Part shown: one piece after another, positions 44,163 through 54,402 of the stretch | How positions within the stretch are numbered: position 1 is the stretch's first letter | Layout: each line of letters begins with the position of its first letter | From: Exiguobacterium aurantiacum | GTDB lineage: Bacteria > Bacillota > Bacilli > Exiguobacteriales > Exiguobacteriaceae | Assembly (NCBI RefSeq): GCF_001766415.1 | Contig: NZ_MKXO01000006.1 | Span: 1 to 64,000 of the forward strand | Length of the DNA stretch: 64,000 bases | Direction of reading: 5' to 3' | Notes under the pieces: model-generated | Database searches by the model: none | What the model was told of the DNA's origin: nothing | What the model saw: only the letters and a program-made list of their open reading frames with translations | Translations under genes and position numbers: made by a program

Positions 44163-45638
44163 ATGCAACTAGGACTGCAAAAGAAGATTAAAGAAGCGAC
44201 GTATTTGACGGCGGAGAAGGCGTGGAGCTATCGCCCAATCCTGCGCTACTTCTACATCCAACATGAACGGATGCGTGAATTTTTATATCCGGAAGAGATT
44301 TATGAGTATTTAAGTCAGTACATAGAATTTCAAGAATACACGATGGACGGATTGCATCAGGATTTGGAGTCGCTCGTCAAATGGGGCAACTTGATCGCGA
44401 GCCAAGAGCACCGGAAGGCAAAGACGATTGAAGAATACAAAAAGAAAAGTTTCCGTTATCAATGCACGCCGTACACGGTCGAATTCGAGCGGATGATGAT
44501 CCAGCTCGAACAACTCGGTGACAGTTTCGGCGGCTCACTTGAGAAGACGCAGTTCGAGCGGCTCTATCACGTCCTCGACGCCATCGAGAAAGCAAACGGA
44601 CAGTCCGACGCTGAATGCGCCCAGCTTTGGGAAGACGCAATGCTCTACTTCCGCCAAATCACGCAAAACACGTCGGACTATATCGCCTACATCCATAGTG
44701 AGAAAGTCGTCGACAAGATGAAGACGGAAGCGTTCCTCGTCTATAAGGACCGATTCACGACGTATTTACGCGACTTCATCATCGCCTTGCAGCGGACGGC
44801 GATGCAAATTCAAGACTTGCTAACGTCGCTTACGACGAAGCGGCTCGAACCGTTCTTCCAACAAGTCGTCCGACACCAACATCAGGCGTTCCGGTTCGAA
44901 GAAGACGACATGGACCCGATGATCGACTTAGTCGAAAAATGGCGTAACTTGAGAGCGTGGTTCCTTGGAACGACGCATGGCGAGAGTGAGTTTGAACGTC
45001 TACAGGAACGGACGAACGAAGCCATCCGACGGATCACCCGGATTGTCCAACGAATGAGCGAACGGCATCAACAGTTCCGGAGCCGGCGCCGTGATTACGA
45101 ACATTTGGCAAAGTGGTTCGATGGGATCGAGACGATTGAAATGGCCCATGAGCTGTCTTCTGTCGTGTTCGGCGTGTTCCACACCCGGCACTTGTACGGA
45201 GAAGAAGTCCCGACCGACGACATGTACGTCGACGTGTGGGACGAGGCGCCGATGCAGCACGAGACAAAACCACGGACGACGAAATATAAAGAATCGACGA
45301 AAGCCGGGGCCATCATCGACCGGTCTGAGAAGATTGCGGAGATGCGCCAACTCCACTTGAAGCAACTCGAAGAAGAGAAAGAAGCGATCGAACATTACAT
45401 CGAAGCGGGCGTCATCTCGATCAAAGCGCTCCCGGTCATCGAGCCGCACGTGCGGAAGCTGTTATTGTCGTGGCTCGGTAAAGCGATGGTACGGGAAGAT
45501 CGGGTCGTCAAAACGGAGTATGGCCGCCGCGTGCGCGTGACGCTCGAGGAAGAGCGTGTCATCCTGCGGGCGACCGACGGATCACTTGAGATGCCGAACG
45601 TAGAGTATCACTTTATCGACGAGGAGGTGACGTCATGA
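44163..45638 (+). CDS. jetA: Wadjet type II protein JetA (DUF2397/TIGR02677 family)
   Basis: The 491-residue protein starts with a segment typical of the TIGR02677 family (EATYLTAEKAWSYRPILRYF, then LYPEEIYEYL). It is largely helical with charged stretches. In Wadjet systems JetA, JetB and JetC form an SMC-like complex resembling MukF-MukE-MukB, and JetA corresponds to the kleisin. Wadjet recognises and cuts circular plasmid DNA. It is the first gene of a six-gene operon, with AGGAG upstream, and overlaps jetB by 4 bp. Confidence 0.88.
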   Translation: MQLGLQKKIKEATYLTAEKAWSYRPILRYFYIQHERMREFLYPEEIYEYLSQYIEFQEYTMDGLHQDLESLVKWGNLIASQEHRKAKTIEEYKKKSFRYQCTPYTVEFERMMIQLEQLGDSFGGSLEKTQFERLYHVLDAIEKANGQSDAECAQLWEDAMLYFRQITQNTSDYIAYIHSEKVVDKMKTEAFLVYKDRFTTYLRDFIIALQRTAMQIQDLLTSLTTKRLEPFFQQVVRHQHQAFRFEEDDMDPMIDLVEKWRNLRAWFLGTTHGESEFERLQERTNEAIRRITRIVQRMSERHQQFRSRRRDYEHLAKWFDGIETIEMAHELSSVVFGVFHTRHLYGEEVPTDDMYVDVWDEAPMQHETKPRTTKYKESTKAGAIIDRSEKIAEMRQLHLKQLEEEKEAIEHYIEAGVISIKALPVIEPHVRKLLLSWLGKAMVREDRVVKTEYGRRVRVTLEEERVILRATDGSLEMPNVEYHFIDEEVTS

Positions 45639-46792
45639 GTGGGGAAACAAAAGTAGATGAACGGATGCTTGAGGCACTTGGGATTCTATTCGAACAGTTT
45701 TGGGTGCTTCGGGCGGAGCAACCGCTCGTCTACCAAAAAATCCGTGAACGTGAACATCAGTTGAAACGCTACGTGACAGAGAAGTTCGGCTTCGATTTGA
45801 TTGTGCATCAACATTTCATCAAACTCGAGAAGCTCCCGGTCGACCCGAAGCCATGGATGGGCATCCAGGCGTTCACCGAACCGATGGATTACGCCATTTT
45901 CTGTTGTGCGCTAGCATTTACGGAGAGCAAGTCGGTCGATGAGCAGTTCTTGCTGTCCCATATCACGGAGGACGTTCAAGAGATGTACCCGGGCGACTTG
46001 CCTCTCGACTGGACGAACTACCGTCATCGCAAATCACTCGTCCGCGCGCTCAAACAACTCGATGAGCTGAAGTTGATTCGAGCGGTCGATGGGGATGTCG
46101 ACTTGTTCGCGACGAGCGAGACGGAAGAAGTGTTGTATGAAGTGAGCGTCCACGCACGCTACTTCATGCGGTCTTATCCAGATGACTTGTTCAACTACGA
46201 GACGATTCAAGACATCTTAACGAGTGAGTGGAGTCGTCAAAAAGAAGATGAGCGCCGGAAACGAGTGTACCGCAAGCTCATGTTCTCTCCGATCGTGTAC
46301 CGGGAGTCGAAAGACGATCCGGACTTTGCCTATATCCGTAATTTCAGGAATCGGCTCGGGGAAGAGTTCGAGAAGTTCACCCCATTCCGGTTAGAAGTAT
46401 TCAAAAATGCGGCCATGCTCGTCTTGTCCGAGCAAAAACAACGCTACACGTTGTTCCCAAACCAAAAAGGGATCACGGGTGCCGCCTTGCATGTGGCAGA
46501 CCATATCAGGAAACGTGAACTACCGATCAATGAGATGGGCGAGATCCGGATCACGTTGCTTGAATTTGAACGAATCGTTGAGGCGGTCCAGCTTGAGTGG
46601 GGACCGGGCTGGGCGAAACAGTACCGGGAAGACACACCGGAAAAAGTAGCAGCAGAACTCGTTTCGCTCCTACGTGAATGGGAGTTCGGATACGTGGAGA
46701 CCGATTCAGGGATCCTTGTCATCCAGTCCGGGTTCGGTCGCACCGTCGGGTATTATCCAGAAAAATTCGTAGAGGAGTTGGCGAACAAATGA
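45635..46792 (+). CDS. jetB: Wadjet type II protein JetB (DUF2398/TIGR02678 family)
   Basis: The 385-residue protein has the DUF2398 pattern: LEKLPVDPKPWMGIQAF, DYAIFCCALAF, QFLLSHITEDV and DWTNYRHRKSLVRALKQL. In the complex it corresponds to the MukE-like winged-helix subunit. It overlaps jetA and jetC by 4 bp each. Normal length, no sign of decay. Confidence 0.9.
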   Translation: MSGETKVDERMLEALGILFEQFWVLRAEQPLVYQKIREREHQLKRYVTEKFGFDLIVHQHFIKLEKLPVDPKPWMGIQAFTEPMDYAIFCCALAFTESKSVDEQFLLSHITEDVQEMYPGDLPLDWTNYRHRKSLVRALKQLDELKLIRAVDGDVDLFATSETEEVLYEVSVHARYFMRSYPDDLFNYETIQDILTSEWSRQKEDERRKRVYRKLMFSPIVYRESKDDPDFAYIRNFRNRLGEEFEKFTPFRLEVFKNAAMLVLSEQKQRYTLFPNQKGITGAALHVADHIRKRELPINEMGEIRITLLEFERIVEAVQLEWGPGWAKQYREDTPEKVAAELVSLLREWEFGYVETDSGILVIQSGFGRTVGYYPEKFVEELANK

Positions 46793-49700
46793 GGGCGCAA
46801 AATCGCTGGCAAATGAATCGGGCAGGCTTGCTCAATTTTTGGTATTACACAGAAGAGACGTTCGATTTCTCGGATGGGAAGTTGTTGCTTCGAGGCAGTA
46901 ACGGGTCAGGGAAATCCGTGACGATGCAGAGCTTCCTGCCCGTGTTACTCGACGGGAAGAAGTCACCGGACCGGCTCGACCCGTTCGGTTCGAGAGCGCG
47001 CAAGATGGAAGACTACTTACTCGGTGAAAAAGAAGTCGTCGACCGGGAAGAGCGGACGGGCTACTTGTTCATCGAATACAAGAAAGCCGAGACGAATCAA
47101 TACGTGACGACAGGGATCGGGCTCCAAGCAAAGCGTGGGAAGCCACTCAAATTCTGGGGGTTTGTCATCACGGACAATCGCCGCATCAACATCGACATCG
47201 AGTTGTATAAACTCGACCGCCAAGGGACGCAGACGAGTAAGATCCCGTACTCGCGGGTCGAACTCGAACGGGTTATCGGGGAAGGCGGAAAAGTCGTGAC
47301 GACGCAAGGTGACTATATGCAACTCGTCAACAAACACGTCTTCGGCTTTGAGTCGATCGACGCCTATGAAGAGTTGATCAAGCTGCTCATCCAGTTGCGA
47401 AGCCCGAAACTGTCAAAAGACTTCCGGCCGACCGTCATCTACGAGATTCTCGAGGCGGCGTTGCCACCGTTGTCAGATGATGACTTACGCCACTTGTCCG
47501 ACACGATCGAACAGATGGACCAGACGAAGCAACAACTCGAGCAGCTCGAACGTGAGCTCATCGCATTGCAGAAGTTGAGTCGAACGTACGATGCGTATAA
47601 CGAGCGTCACGTGGCCGACCTCGCCGTCGAGTACCGGATCGCGACCGAACGAGAGACGACAGAAACACAAGAACTCCACGAGTTACGTGAACTCCAAGCG
47701 TCAAGGGCGCGTGAGGTTGAGACGTTGCAACAATCGATTCAACAACTCGAGCAAGACAAAGCGACGGCCGAACGTCAGCGTCAACGTTTGGCGTCCCACA
47801 AAGTTTGGAACTTAGAAGACGAGTTGAAGAAAGAAGGGAAGACGTTACAGCGCATCACGGCTGATTATCAACGTCAAGACGAGCGGCGAACGAAGACCGC
47901 TCAAAAAATCCATGATACGAAACAGCGCCAAGACGAAGAACAGTTGGTCCATCGCGCCACGCGTCAAGCAATTGACGGACTGATCGAGGATATGGAGTAC
48001 GACGCGGAACAGGCGGCGTTCGACCGTCATGAGTTGAACGTCTCCGACTATCGACGCTTGAATCAAGACTTCGACTTCCTGACGTGGAAACAAGAAGTGG
48101 TCGAACATACGGACCGCCTCAGCAAAGTAGCAGAAGGGATGCGGGCGCTCGAAGAGACGAAGCAGAAGCTCCAAACGGAAAACAAGCAACTCGCCGACGA
48201 GCAACAAGCGCGTGATCAGAAAAAGCACGAACAGAATGATTGGAAAAAGACGTTCGATCAAGACATCGAGCGTCATCTCGCAGACGTGTACAGCTGGACC
48301 GAGGAACATCCCGAATTTGACGTCGAAAGAGAGACGGTCGGGCACATCGAGCGCACGCTTCGAAACGACTATGACCCGTCGACGTATGAGGATGTGTTGC
48401 GTCTCGTTCAACCACATGTGGTCCGTTATCAGAACCGACTGCGCGAAAAAGTTGCTTTGAAGAAAGCGGCCGAACAGGCGATCAATACGAACATTCAAGC
48501 CGTCGAGACGACGCTTTCTGAATGGAAAGCGAAGACTGATCCCGAACCAGCCATCAATCCGATGACGAAAGCATACCGTGACCAGATGCGGGCCGACGGC
48601 GTCGTCTTCGCACCGTTATATGCGCTCGTCGAGTTCGTGGACGGAGTGGATGTAGACATTCAAAAACGGATCGAAGCGGCGTTGATTGACAGCGGGATGT
48701 TAGACGCCCTAATCACCGAGGCGGATGTCACATACGACCGGGTCCTGTTACCGGCGCCACAGATGATGGCACACACGTTAGCCGATTATTTGAAGCCGAG
48801 TCCGGGCGATACAGGTATTGCTTCAGACCGAATCGACGACGTGCTCCGCAGCGTCCTCATTGGCGACAGTGAAACGTCGATCCGAGAAGACGGGACGTAT
48901 CGACTCGGACAATTGAAAGGACATGCAGTGCCGGTTGAACACGTCCGTTTCCTCGGACGTGTTGCCCGGAAACGTTATCGAGACGAGAAGATTGAACAGT
49001 TAACGCATGAGATTGAACAACTTCAACTCGAGCGCGTGACGTTACGTGGTGAGCAAGCGGGGTTGTGCCAACAAATCGAATTGGCCGACGCGGCATGGAA
49101 CGTGTTTCCGTCCGACCGCGATCTGCGGATGAGCCATCAAGAGATTCAAAAGGTCGGATTTGAGATCGAGAGCCTGGAGCGACGTTGCCGGCAGATTGAA
49201 GACATGTTGAAACAGACGAGTGAGCGTTTCAACGTGTTGAAGCGTGAAGTATATACATTGGCCGAGCCGTTCGAACTAGAAAAGACGCAATCCGTGTTTG
49301 AGCAAGCGAAGCGGGCGATGGTGAATTATAAAGATTTATTACTCGAGACGCATCGGGAGCACGACAATGCGGTCGCGTCGAACAAACGGCTCGTAACGAT
49401 TGAAACGACCATCGAGGAAGCAGAGGAAGACATCATCGAACTGATGGGTACACTGAACGAGCTCGAGGACGGGATGGAACGAGTTCGAAAAAATATCGCG
49501 AAAATTGAAGAACAGCTGAAACAAGAGGACGCTGACGACATCCATCAACAAAGTCAAGCTGTTCAAGCGGAGTTGGCAAGAATTGAATCTGAATTGAGTA
49601 GATCGTGGAAGCTCGTCACGACTCGAGAAACACAACTTGAGGCGGATGCGACCAAGCTAGACGCTAAGAGTCATAGCCATACGCTGTCAAAACAGATGCG

Positions 49701-50883
49701 GCAAGCATGGGACACGGCCCTAAAAGCGGAGTGGAAACGAGGAATCGTCTCACTCGACGTGGACGGGGATGATCCCGAAGTGTTGTCCCAAACGATTGAA
49801 GCGGTATACAGGAAACGACTTACGAGTAGCGCATCAAAAGCCGACGAACTTTTATCGAAAGCGTTCATCGACCAACAAAATGATTTGATGGAATATCGGA
49901 TGCGAAACTTCACCGAAGAGCTACCGCTTGAAGCGTGGATGCAGGGCGTCGACGACCGGTTCAGACGAGAAGTCGAGATATGGCAACAGAAGACGACACG
50001 TCGTATCATCTCGCTCGACTTACGTGGTCAGCAGGCAAGCCCGCAAGCGGTCAAACGAACGGTCGAGGAAGAGTTCGCACGCCAAGAGAGCATCTTGAAT
50101 GAGAGCGATAAAGAACTGTATGAAGAAATCCTCTTCAAATCAGTCGGGACGAAGCTCCGCTCTCGTATTCGCCGCGCCGAACAATGGACTGAGAAAATGA
50201 ATGCGTTGATGGAGAGTCGGAACACGTCGTCAGGCCTTACGTTCTCAATCAAATGGCGGCCACGTACGGCAGAGAGTGAGGAAGAACTCGACACGAAAGA
50301 TTTGGTCCATATTTTGAAACAAGATGCGAAGCTGTTGAAAGACGAGGACTTCGAGCGGATCACGACCCATTTCCGGTCGAAACTGATTAAAGCGAAGCAG
50401 ATGATCAAAGAAGACGGGGATGGACAGACGCTCCTGCAAGTGCTTCGTGAAGTGCTCGATTATCGGAAATGGTTCTCGTTCGTATTGTACTTCGAGCGGA
50501 CGAATGAACCAAAGCGTGAACTAACAAATAACAACTTCTTTAAGTTCAGCGGCGGGGAGAAAGCGATGGCGATGTACATCCCTCTCTTCACAGCGTGTTA
50601 CTCGCGTTATCAAGAGGCGGCTGATACAGCGCCGTATATCATTTCGCTCGACGAGGCGTTCGCCGGGGTCGACGAGAACAACATCCGCGAGATGTTCGAG
50701 ATTGTCGAGCAGCTCGGCTTCGATTACATCATGAACTCCCAAATTCTGTGGGGCGATTACGATACGATTTCGTCGCTGTCGATTTGTGAGCTGTTGCGCC
50801 CGAAAAACGCGGACTATGTCACCGTCCTCCATTACGTTTGGGACGGGGAGAAACGGCACGCGAGAGAAGAGACACTCCAATGA
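46789..50883 (+). CDS. jetC: Wadjet type II SMC-like ATPase JetC (TIGR02680 family)
   Basis: The 1364-residue protein has Walker A GSNGSGKS at residues 36-43, followed by the family segment RLDPFGSRARKMEDYLLGE. Long coiled coils fill the middle (roughly residues 260-480 and 780-1020) around a hinge-like region. The C terminus has the ABC signature FSGGEKAMAMY near 1254 and Walker B IISLDEAFAGVD near 1286. This is the motor that would extrude plasmid DNA. ATG 46789 overlaps the jetB stop; a longer frame from 46678 is rejected. Confidence 0.95.
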   Translation: MRAQNRWQMNRAGLLNFWYYTEETFDFSDGKLLLRGSNGSGKSVTMQSFLPVLLDGKKSPDRLDPFGSRARKMEDYLLGEKEVVDREERTGYLFIEYKKAETNQYVTTGIGLQAKRGKPLKFWGFVITDNRRINIDIELYKLDRQGTQTSKIPYSRVELERVIGEGGKVVTTQGDYMQLVNKHVFGFESIDAYEELIKLLIQLRSPKLSKDFRPTVIYEILEAALPPLSDDDLRHLSDTIEQMDQTKQQLEQLERELIALQKLSRTYDAYNERHVADLAVEYRIATERETTETQELHELRELQASRAREVETLQQSIQQLEQDKATAERQRQRLASHKVWNLEDELKKEGKTLQRITADYQRQDERRTKTAQKIHDTKQRQDEEQLVHRATRQAIDGLIEDMEYDAEQAAFDRHELNVSDYRRLNQDFDFLTWKQEVVEHTDRLSKVAEGMRALEETKQKLQTENKQLADEQQARDQKKHEQNDWKKTFDQDIERHLADVYSWTEEHPEFDVERETVGHIERTLRNDYDPSTYEDVLRLVQPHVVRYQNRLREKVALKKAAEQAINTNIQAVETTLSEWKAKTDPEPAINPMTKAYRDQMRADGVVFAPLYALVEFVDGVDVDIQKRIEAALIDSGMLDALITEADVTYDRVLLPAPQMMAHTLADYLKPSPGDTGIASDRIDDVLRSVLIGDSETSIREDGTYRLGQLKGHAVPVEHVRFLGRVARKRYRDEKIEQLTHEIEQLQLERVTLRGEQAGLCQQIELADAAWNVFPSDRDLRMSHQEIQKVGFEIESLERRCRQIEDMLKQTSERFNVLKREVYTLAEPFELEKTQSVFEQAKRAMVNYKDLLLETHREHDNAVASNKRLVTIETTIEEAEEDIIELMGTLNELEDGMERVRKNIAKIEEQLKQEDADDIHQQSQAVQAELARIESELSRSWKLVTTRETQLEADATKLDAKSHSHTLSKQMRQAWDTALKAEWKRGIVSLDVDGDDPEVLSQTIEAVYRKRLTSSASKADELLSKAFIDQQNDLMEYRMRNFTEELPLEAWMQGVDDRFRREVEIWQQKTTRRIISLDLRGQQASPQAVKRTVEEEFARQESILNESDKELYEEILFKSVGTKLRSRIRRAEQWTEKMNALMESRNTSSGLTFSIKWRPRTAESEEELDTKDLVHILKQDAKLLKDEDFERITTHFRSKLIKAKQMIKEDGDGQTLLQVLREVLDYRKWFSFVLYFERTNEPKRELTNNNFFKFSGGEKAMAMYIPLFTACYSRYQEAADTAPYIISLDEAFAGVDENNIREMFEIVEQLGFDYIMNSQILWGDYDTISSLSICELLRPKNADYVTVLHYVWDGEKRHAREETLQ

Positions 50884-52169
50884 AGATGCTAGTCGAAGAA
50901 GCCGCACACTATTTTAAAACATCGACAGGATTCTTGCGTCTGTTTGAACAGTTTCGAAACAAGTATGCCTCGCTCGGGAAAATAGGTGGATCGGTTTCGG
51001 TTCAATCGTTTAAAGATGATGAACTCTACGCGATCGCCCGTTTCTTCGGAGACGACGTTGCGACGATCCGGTTGAAGAAAACGGTGACGCTTCGAGCGTT
51101 CGAGAAAAAACTGCAGACGACAAAGTTTGAAGGGGTGACGTTACTCGAGTTACTCGAGGCGTATTTCGGGGAGACGCTCGTAACGAAACAAGAAGCGCTT
51201 GTCCAACTCGAAGGACAGCGAGCGGAACGTTTTCGTGAGCTCGCGCTGACGTACCCGCAGCTTGGCTATTGGTTCACCCACATCGAACAAAAGTCAGCCG
51301 ATACGCATTGGATCAACCGGATGCTTGGATCGGAGGAGTTCGAGGTGTCCTGTAGACAGCTGACGCAAGCACTAGACGGGTTGCCGCTCGATTATGAGCG
51401 GCTGCCGGTGTTTGGGCAACGCATCGTCGGAAATCCGCATGCGTTCGACCGGACAAACGATTTAGGGCGATTGTTGATTCACGCACTGCACGTCAAACGT
51501 GGGCAAGGTGGTCCGCCACCGAGCGACACGGAGCGGGTGAACGAACTGTTGCTTGAGTACAACCTACTTCGGGACGACATCACGAACTATGTGTCGTGTG
51601 CAAATTTATCGGCCGACAGTAAGGGTGTAGAACATGCGATGTGGCAAGGGGCACGAGCGACCCACAGTGTCTTGAACGTACCGATGCGGGAGTTGTTGAA
51701 CGTTGACCGGATTTATCCAAGTCATGGGAAAACGGTGTGGATTGTTGAGAACTCAGGAGTGTTCTCAAGTTTACTCGATGACGTGCCGAATGCCCCGCTC
51801 GTTTGTACCCACGGACAGTTCAAACTCGCGGCCTATCGGTTGTTGGACGCACTTGTCTCTTCAGGTTGCCAGTTGAAGTATGCCGGAGATTTTGATCCGG
51901 AAGGACTGCAGATGGCGGTACGGTTGAAAGAACGTTACGGGGATAAGTTGGATTACTGGTGCATGGACTTGGAGAGTTATGTGGCGTCCGAGCCGAGTGT
52001 TGAAATGTCAGCAGAGCGATTGGTGAAGTTGACTCGGGTGACCGCTGTTGAGTTGGAAGACGTGGTGGAAGAGATGAAAGTGAGAAGGAGAGCGGGGTAT
52101 CAGGAGGCGTTGATGGAAACGATGGTGAGAAGTATAGCGGCAGAAAAAATACTGAAAAACTGTAGGTGA
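50880..52169 (+). CDS. jetD: Wadjet type II nuclease subunit JetD (DUF2399 family)
   Basis: The 429-residue protein has a C-terminal TOPRIM domain: the Glu of VWIVENSGVFSSLL, followed by PLVCTHGQFK and the Asp pair of YAGDFDPEGLQ. TOPRIM metal-binding makes JetD the nuclease that cleaves DNA once the SMC-like complex has loaded, as known for Wadjet. It overlaps jetC and the next gene by 4 bp. ATG 50880 is chosen by the overlap; a longer frame would extend into jetC. Confidence 0.92.
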   Translation: MKMLVEEAAHYFKTSTGFLRLFEQFRNKYASLGKIGGSVSVQSFKDDELYAIARFFGDDVATIRLKKTVTLRAFEKKLQTTKFEGVTLLELLEAYFGETLVTKQEALVQLEGQRAERFRELALTYPQLGYWFTHIEQKSADTHWINRMLGSEEFEVSCRQLTQALDGLPLDYERLPVFGQRIVGNPHAFDRTNDLGRLLIHALHVKRGQGGPPPSDTERVNELLLEYNLLRDDITNYVSCANLSADSKGVEHAMWQGARATHSVLNVPMRELLNVDRIYPSHGKTVWIVENSGVFSSLLDDVPNAPLVCTHGQFKLAAYRLLDALVSSGCQLKYAGDFDPEGLQMAVRLKERYGDKLDYWCMDLESYVASEPSVEMSAERLVKLTRVTAVELEDVVEEMKVRRRAGYQEALMETMVRSIAAEKILKNCR

Positions 52170-53830
52170 AGAGCTTGAACACGATTGAAGTCATTCCTTT
52201 AGCATTTGAACAGCATAGTTTAAATACAATCAATCGAACCGCAGACTATTTGAACTATCCGGTCATTTACATCCTGAACGGACAAAAAGAAGCGTACATC
52301 GGGGAAACGGTGCATTTCCAAAAACGGATGAAGCAACATTTGAAGCTGAAGCAGGCAGAACGCAAGAATGTGGACCAAATCAATCTCGTCAAGCACGAGA
52401 CGTTCAATCGGTCAGCGACGTTCCATCTCGAGACGAAGTTGATCAACTACTTTTTAGGGGACGAGAAGTACACGTTACAAAACAAAAGCAAGACGGCGAG
52501 CGACTTCACGCACAACTATTACAATAAATCGTTCTATGACAATGAGTTGTTTCCTGAGTTATGGGGAGAGCTACATAAGAATGGGCTCGTCGAAAACGAC
52601 CTGCACGCCATCGAGAACAAAGACATCTTCAAATTGTCTCCCTTCAAAGAACTATCTGTTGAGCAGATAGACTTAAAAGAGCGCGTGCTCGAATTTTGTG
52701 AGGCACGGATTACAGAGTCGAAGCCTGATGATACATATGGAGACTTATACGTCATTGAAGGAGAGGCGGGCGTCGGCAAGAGTGTCGTGCTCAGTTCCAT
52801 CTTCAATACCATTCAGGCACGGACGAATGAGGCGGGTTCGAAGCTGTATCAGACGGAGAACTATCTGGTCGTCAATCACGAAGAGATGCTTAAGACGTAT
52901 AAAGGGATTGCCAAACAAGTCAAACACTTAAAGGCTGTCAATTTTGTCAAACCGACACCACTCCTCAACAAGTTACAAGACAAAAAGGTGGACATCATTT
53001 TAGTCGATGAGGCGCACCTTTTGTTGACGAAATCGGATGCGTACAACAACTTTCGTGCGGATAACCATCTCGAAGAATTGATGAAGGTAGCGAAAGTCGT
53101 CATCGTCATTTTCGACCAGCATCAAGTGTTGAAATTGAAAAGCAAGTGGAATCAAGGTTTACTCGAGTCATTCAAACAGAAAGCGAAGCATGCGGAGACA
53201 TATCAGCTGACGAACCAATTCCGGATGCAGGCGGGCGAGGATGTCATCGAATGGATCAACGCCTTCAAAGATAAGCGCATAAAGGCGTTCCCTCAGTCGA
53301 CAAGCTATGAGTTGCGCATCTTTGAAACGTTAGAAGAAATGCACCAGGTGATCATGCGAAGAGATAAGGAGCATGGACTCAGCCGGGTCGTGTCGACGTT
53401 TGATTATCTTCATAAGAAGGACGGCGACACCTATTACGTCTATGAGTCGAACGGGGAGTACAAGTTGCCTTGGAACACGACAGGCGGTAAAACGACGTGG
53501 GCTGAGAAGTCGGAGACGCTTGCCGAGGCTGGATCGATTTATACGATTCAAGGCTTTGATTTGAACTATGTCGGGGTCGTTTTAGGTCCGTCGGTAACAT
53601 ACGATCATACGGAAGATTGCCTGGTGATCGACACGAATTTTTATAAAGATACAGGAGCATATGCCGGAATTGACGGCATCGACAACGTTGAATTGGCGAA
53701 AGAACAAATCGTCTTGAACTCGATTAACATTTTGATGAAGCGAGGCGTTCAAGGGCTTTATTTGTATGCAAGCGATGAAGCGTTGCGACAGAAACTGTTA
53801 CATATTCAAAGAGAGAAGGTACAAACATGA
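52166..53830 (+). CDS. GIY-YIG nuclease domain fused to DUF2075 helicase-like ATPase
   Basis: The protein of about 554 residues has an N-terminal GIY-YIG domain (VIYIL ... AYIGET with a following KRMKQH, and the Glu of LETKLINYF) and a DUF2075 superfamily 1 ATPase: Walker A GEAGVGKS near 197, Walker B LVDEAHLLL near 284, TNQFRMQAGED and IQGFDLNYVGVV. DUF2075 proteins are related to Schlafen-type helicases. The start is GTG 52166, overlapping the jetD stop, or TTG 52175, which has AGGTG upstream. It is not a canonical Wadjet gene. Confidence 0.88.
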   Translation: MKSLNTIEVIPLAFEQHSLNTINRTADYLNYPVIYILNGQKEAYIGETVHFQKRMKQHLKLKQAERKNVDQINLVKHETFNRSATFHLETKLINYFLGDEKYTLQNKSKTASDFTHNYYNKSFYDNELFPELWGELHKNGLVENDLHAIENKDIFKLSPFKELSVEQIDLKERVLEFCEARITESKPDDTYGDLYVIEGEAGVGKSVVLSSIFNTIQARTNEAGSKLYQTENYLVVNHEEMLKTYKGIAKQVKHLKAVNFVKPTPLLNKLQDKKVDIILVDEAHLLLTKSDAYNNFRADNHLEELMKVAKVVIVIFDQHQVLKLKSKWNQGLLESFKQKAKHAETYQLTNQFRMQAGEDVIEWINAFKDKRIKAFPQSTSYELRIFETLEEMHQVIMRRDKEHGLSRVVSTFDYLHKKDGDTYYVYESNGEYKLPWNTTGGKTTWAEKSETLAEAGSIYTIQGFDLNYVGVVLGPSVTYDHTEDCLVIDTNFYKDTGAYAGIDGIDNVELAKEQIVLNSINILMKRGVQGLYLYASDEALRQKLLHIQREKVQT

Positions 53831-54135
53831 ACGAAATACAACGACTGATGGACAAAGTGATCGAATTCCGAGACGAGCGCGATTGGGCGTTTCATCATAA
53901 CCCGAAAGACTTGGCGTTATCGCTATCACTCGAGGCGAGCGAACTGTTGGAGCTGTTTCAATGGGTGTCGAGTGAAGAAGCGCTCGAGACGAAGAAAGTC
54001 GAGATGGGGGAAGAGCTCGCAGACGTTTTAATTTATGCGTTGACGTTCGCTCACGCGGCAGGGATTGACGTGTCGCAGGCGATTGAGGACAAGCTCGTGA
54101 AGAATGCGGTGAAGTATCCGAGTCCGCAAAAATGA
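53827..54135 (+). CDS. MazG-like nucleotide pyrophosphohydrolase
   Basis: The 102-residue all-alpha protein has the MazG signature: the Glu-rich LEASELLELFQW and MGEELADVLIY, which supply the EExxE/EExxD metal ligands. MazG-like enzymes hydrolyse nucleoside triphosphates such as non-canonical dNTPs or ppGpp. It overlaps the GIY-YIG/DUF2075 gene by 4 bp and is the last gene of the six-gene operon. It may act on nucleotides altered during phage or plasmid attack, but this is inference. Confidence 0.9.
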   Translation: MNEIQRLMDKVIEFRDERDWAFHHNPKDLALSLSLEASELLELFQWVSSEEALETKKVEMGEELADVLIYALTFAHAAGIDVSQAIEDKLVKNAVKYPSPQK

Positions 54136-54192
54136 GTGAGGAACTCGAAGTGAATACCCCATCCGATTGATTTATGATTCTTTGCCATTTAA

Positions 54193-54402
54193 TCGGAGCG
54201 CATTTCTCTCCCCGCATCGCATCAGAAAAAAACAGGTATTCAATTTTATAAACAAACGGAAGTCGGGGAGATTGAGCGCATAGGAAAACGGATCGCTCCG
54301 GTCGATCATGCGTCATTTGAACCGCCACTTGAATTTCAGCAAATGGAAAATCCCTATATAGGACTTTTTGTGGATGATAAACACTCTTACGGAACATATT
54401 GA
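54193..54402 (+). pseudogene. Remnant open frame without a start codon
   Basis: An open frame of 69 codons runs from after a TAA at 54190-54192 to TGA at 54400-54402. It reads like protein (GIQFYKQTEVGEIERIG, then PLEFQQMENPYIGLF) but has no ATG, GTG or TTG with a binding site. The next frame at 54374 begins just inside it. It is probably the remains of a truncated gene. The rest of 54136-54373 holds nothing else recognisable. Confidence 0.45.

Noticed and set aside
53827-54135. Toxin-antitoxin MazE/MazF or housekeeping MazG
   Set aside because: The protein is a single-domain MazG-like hydrolase, shorter than full MazG, with no MazF-type partner; its context is the jet operon.
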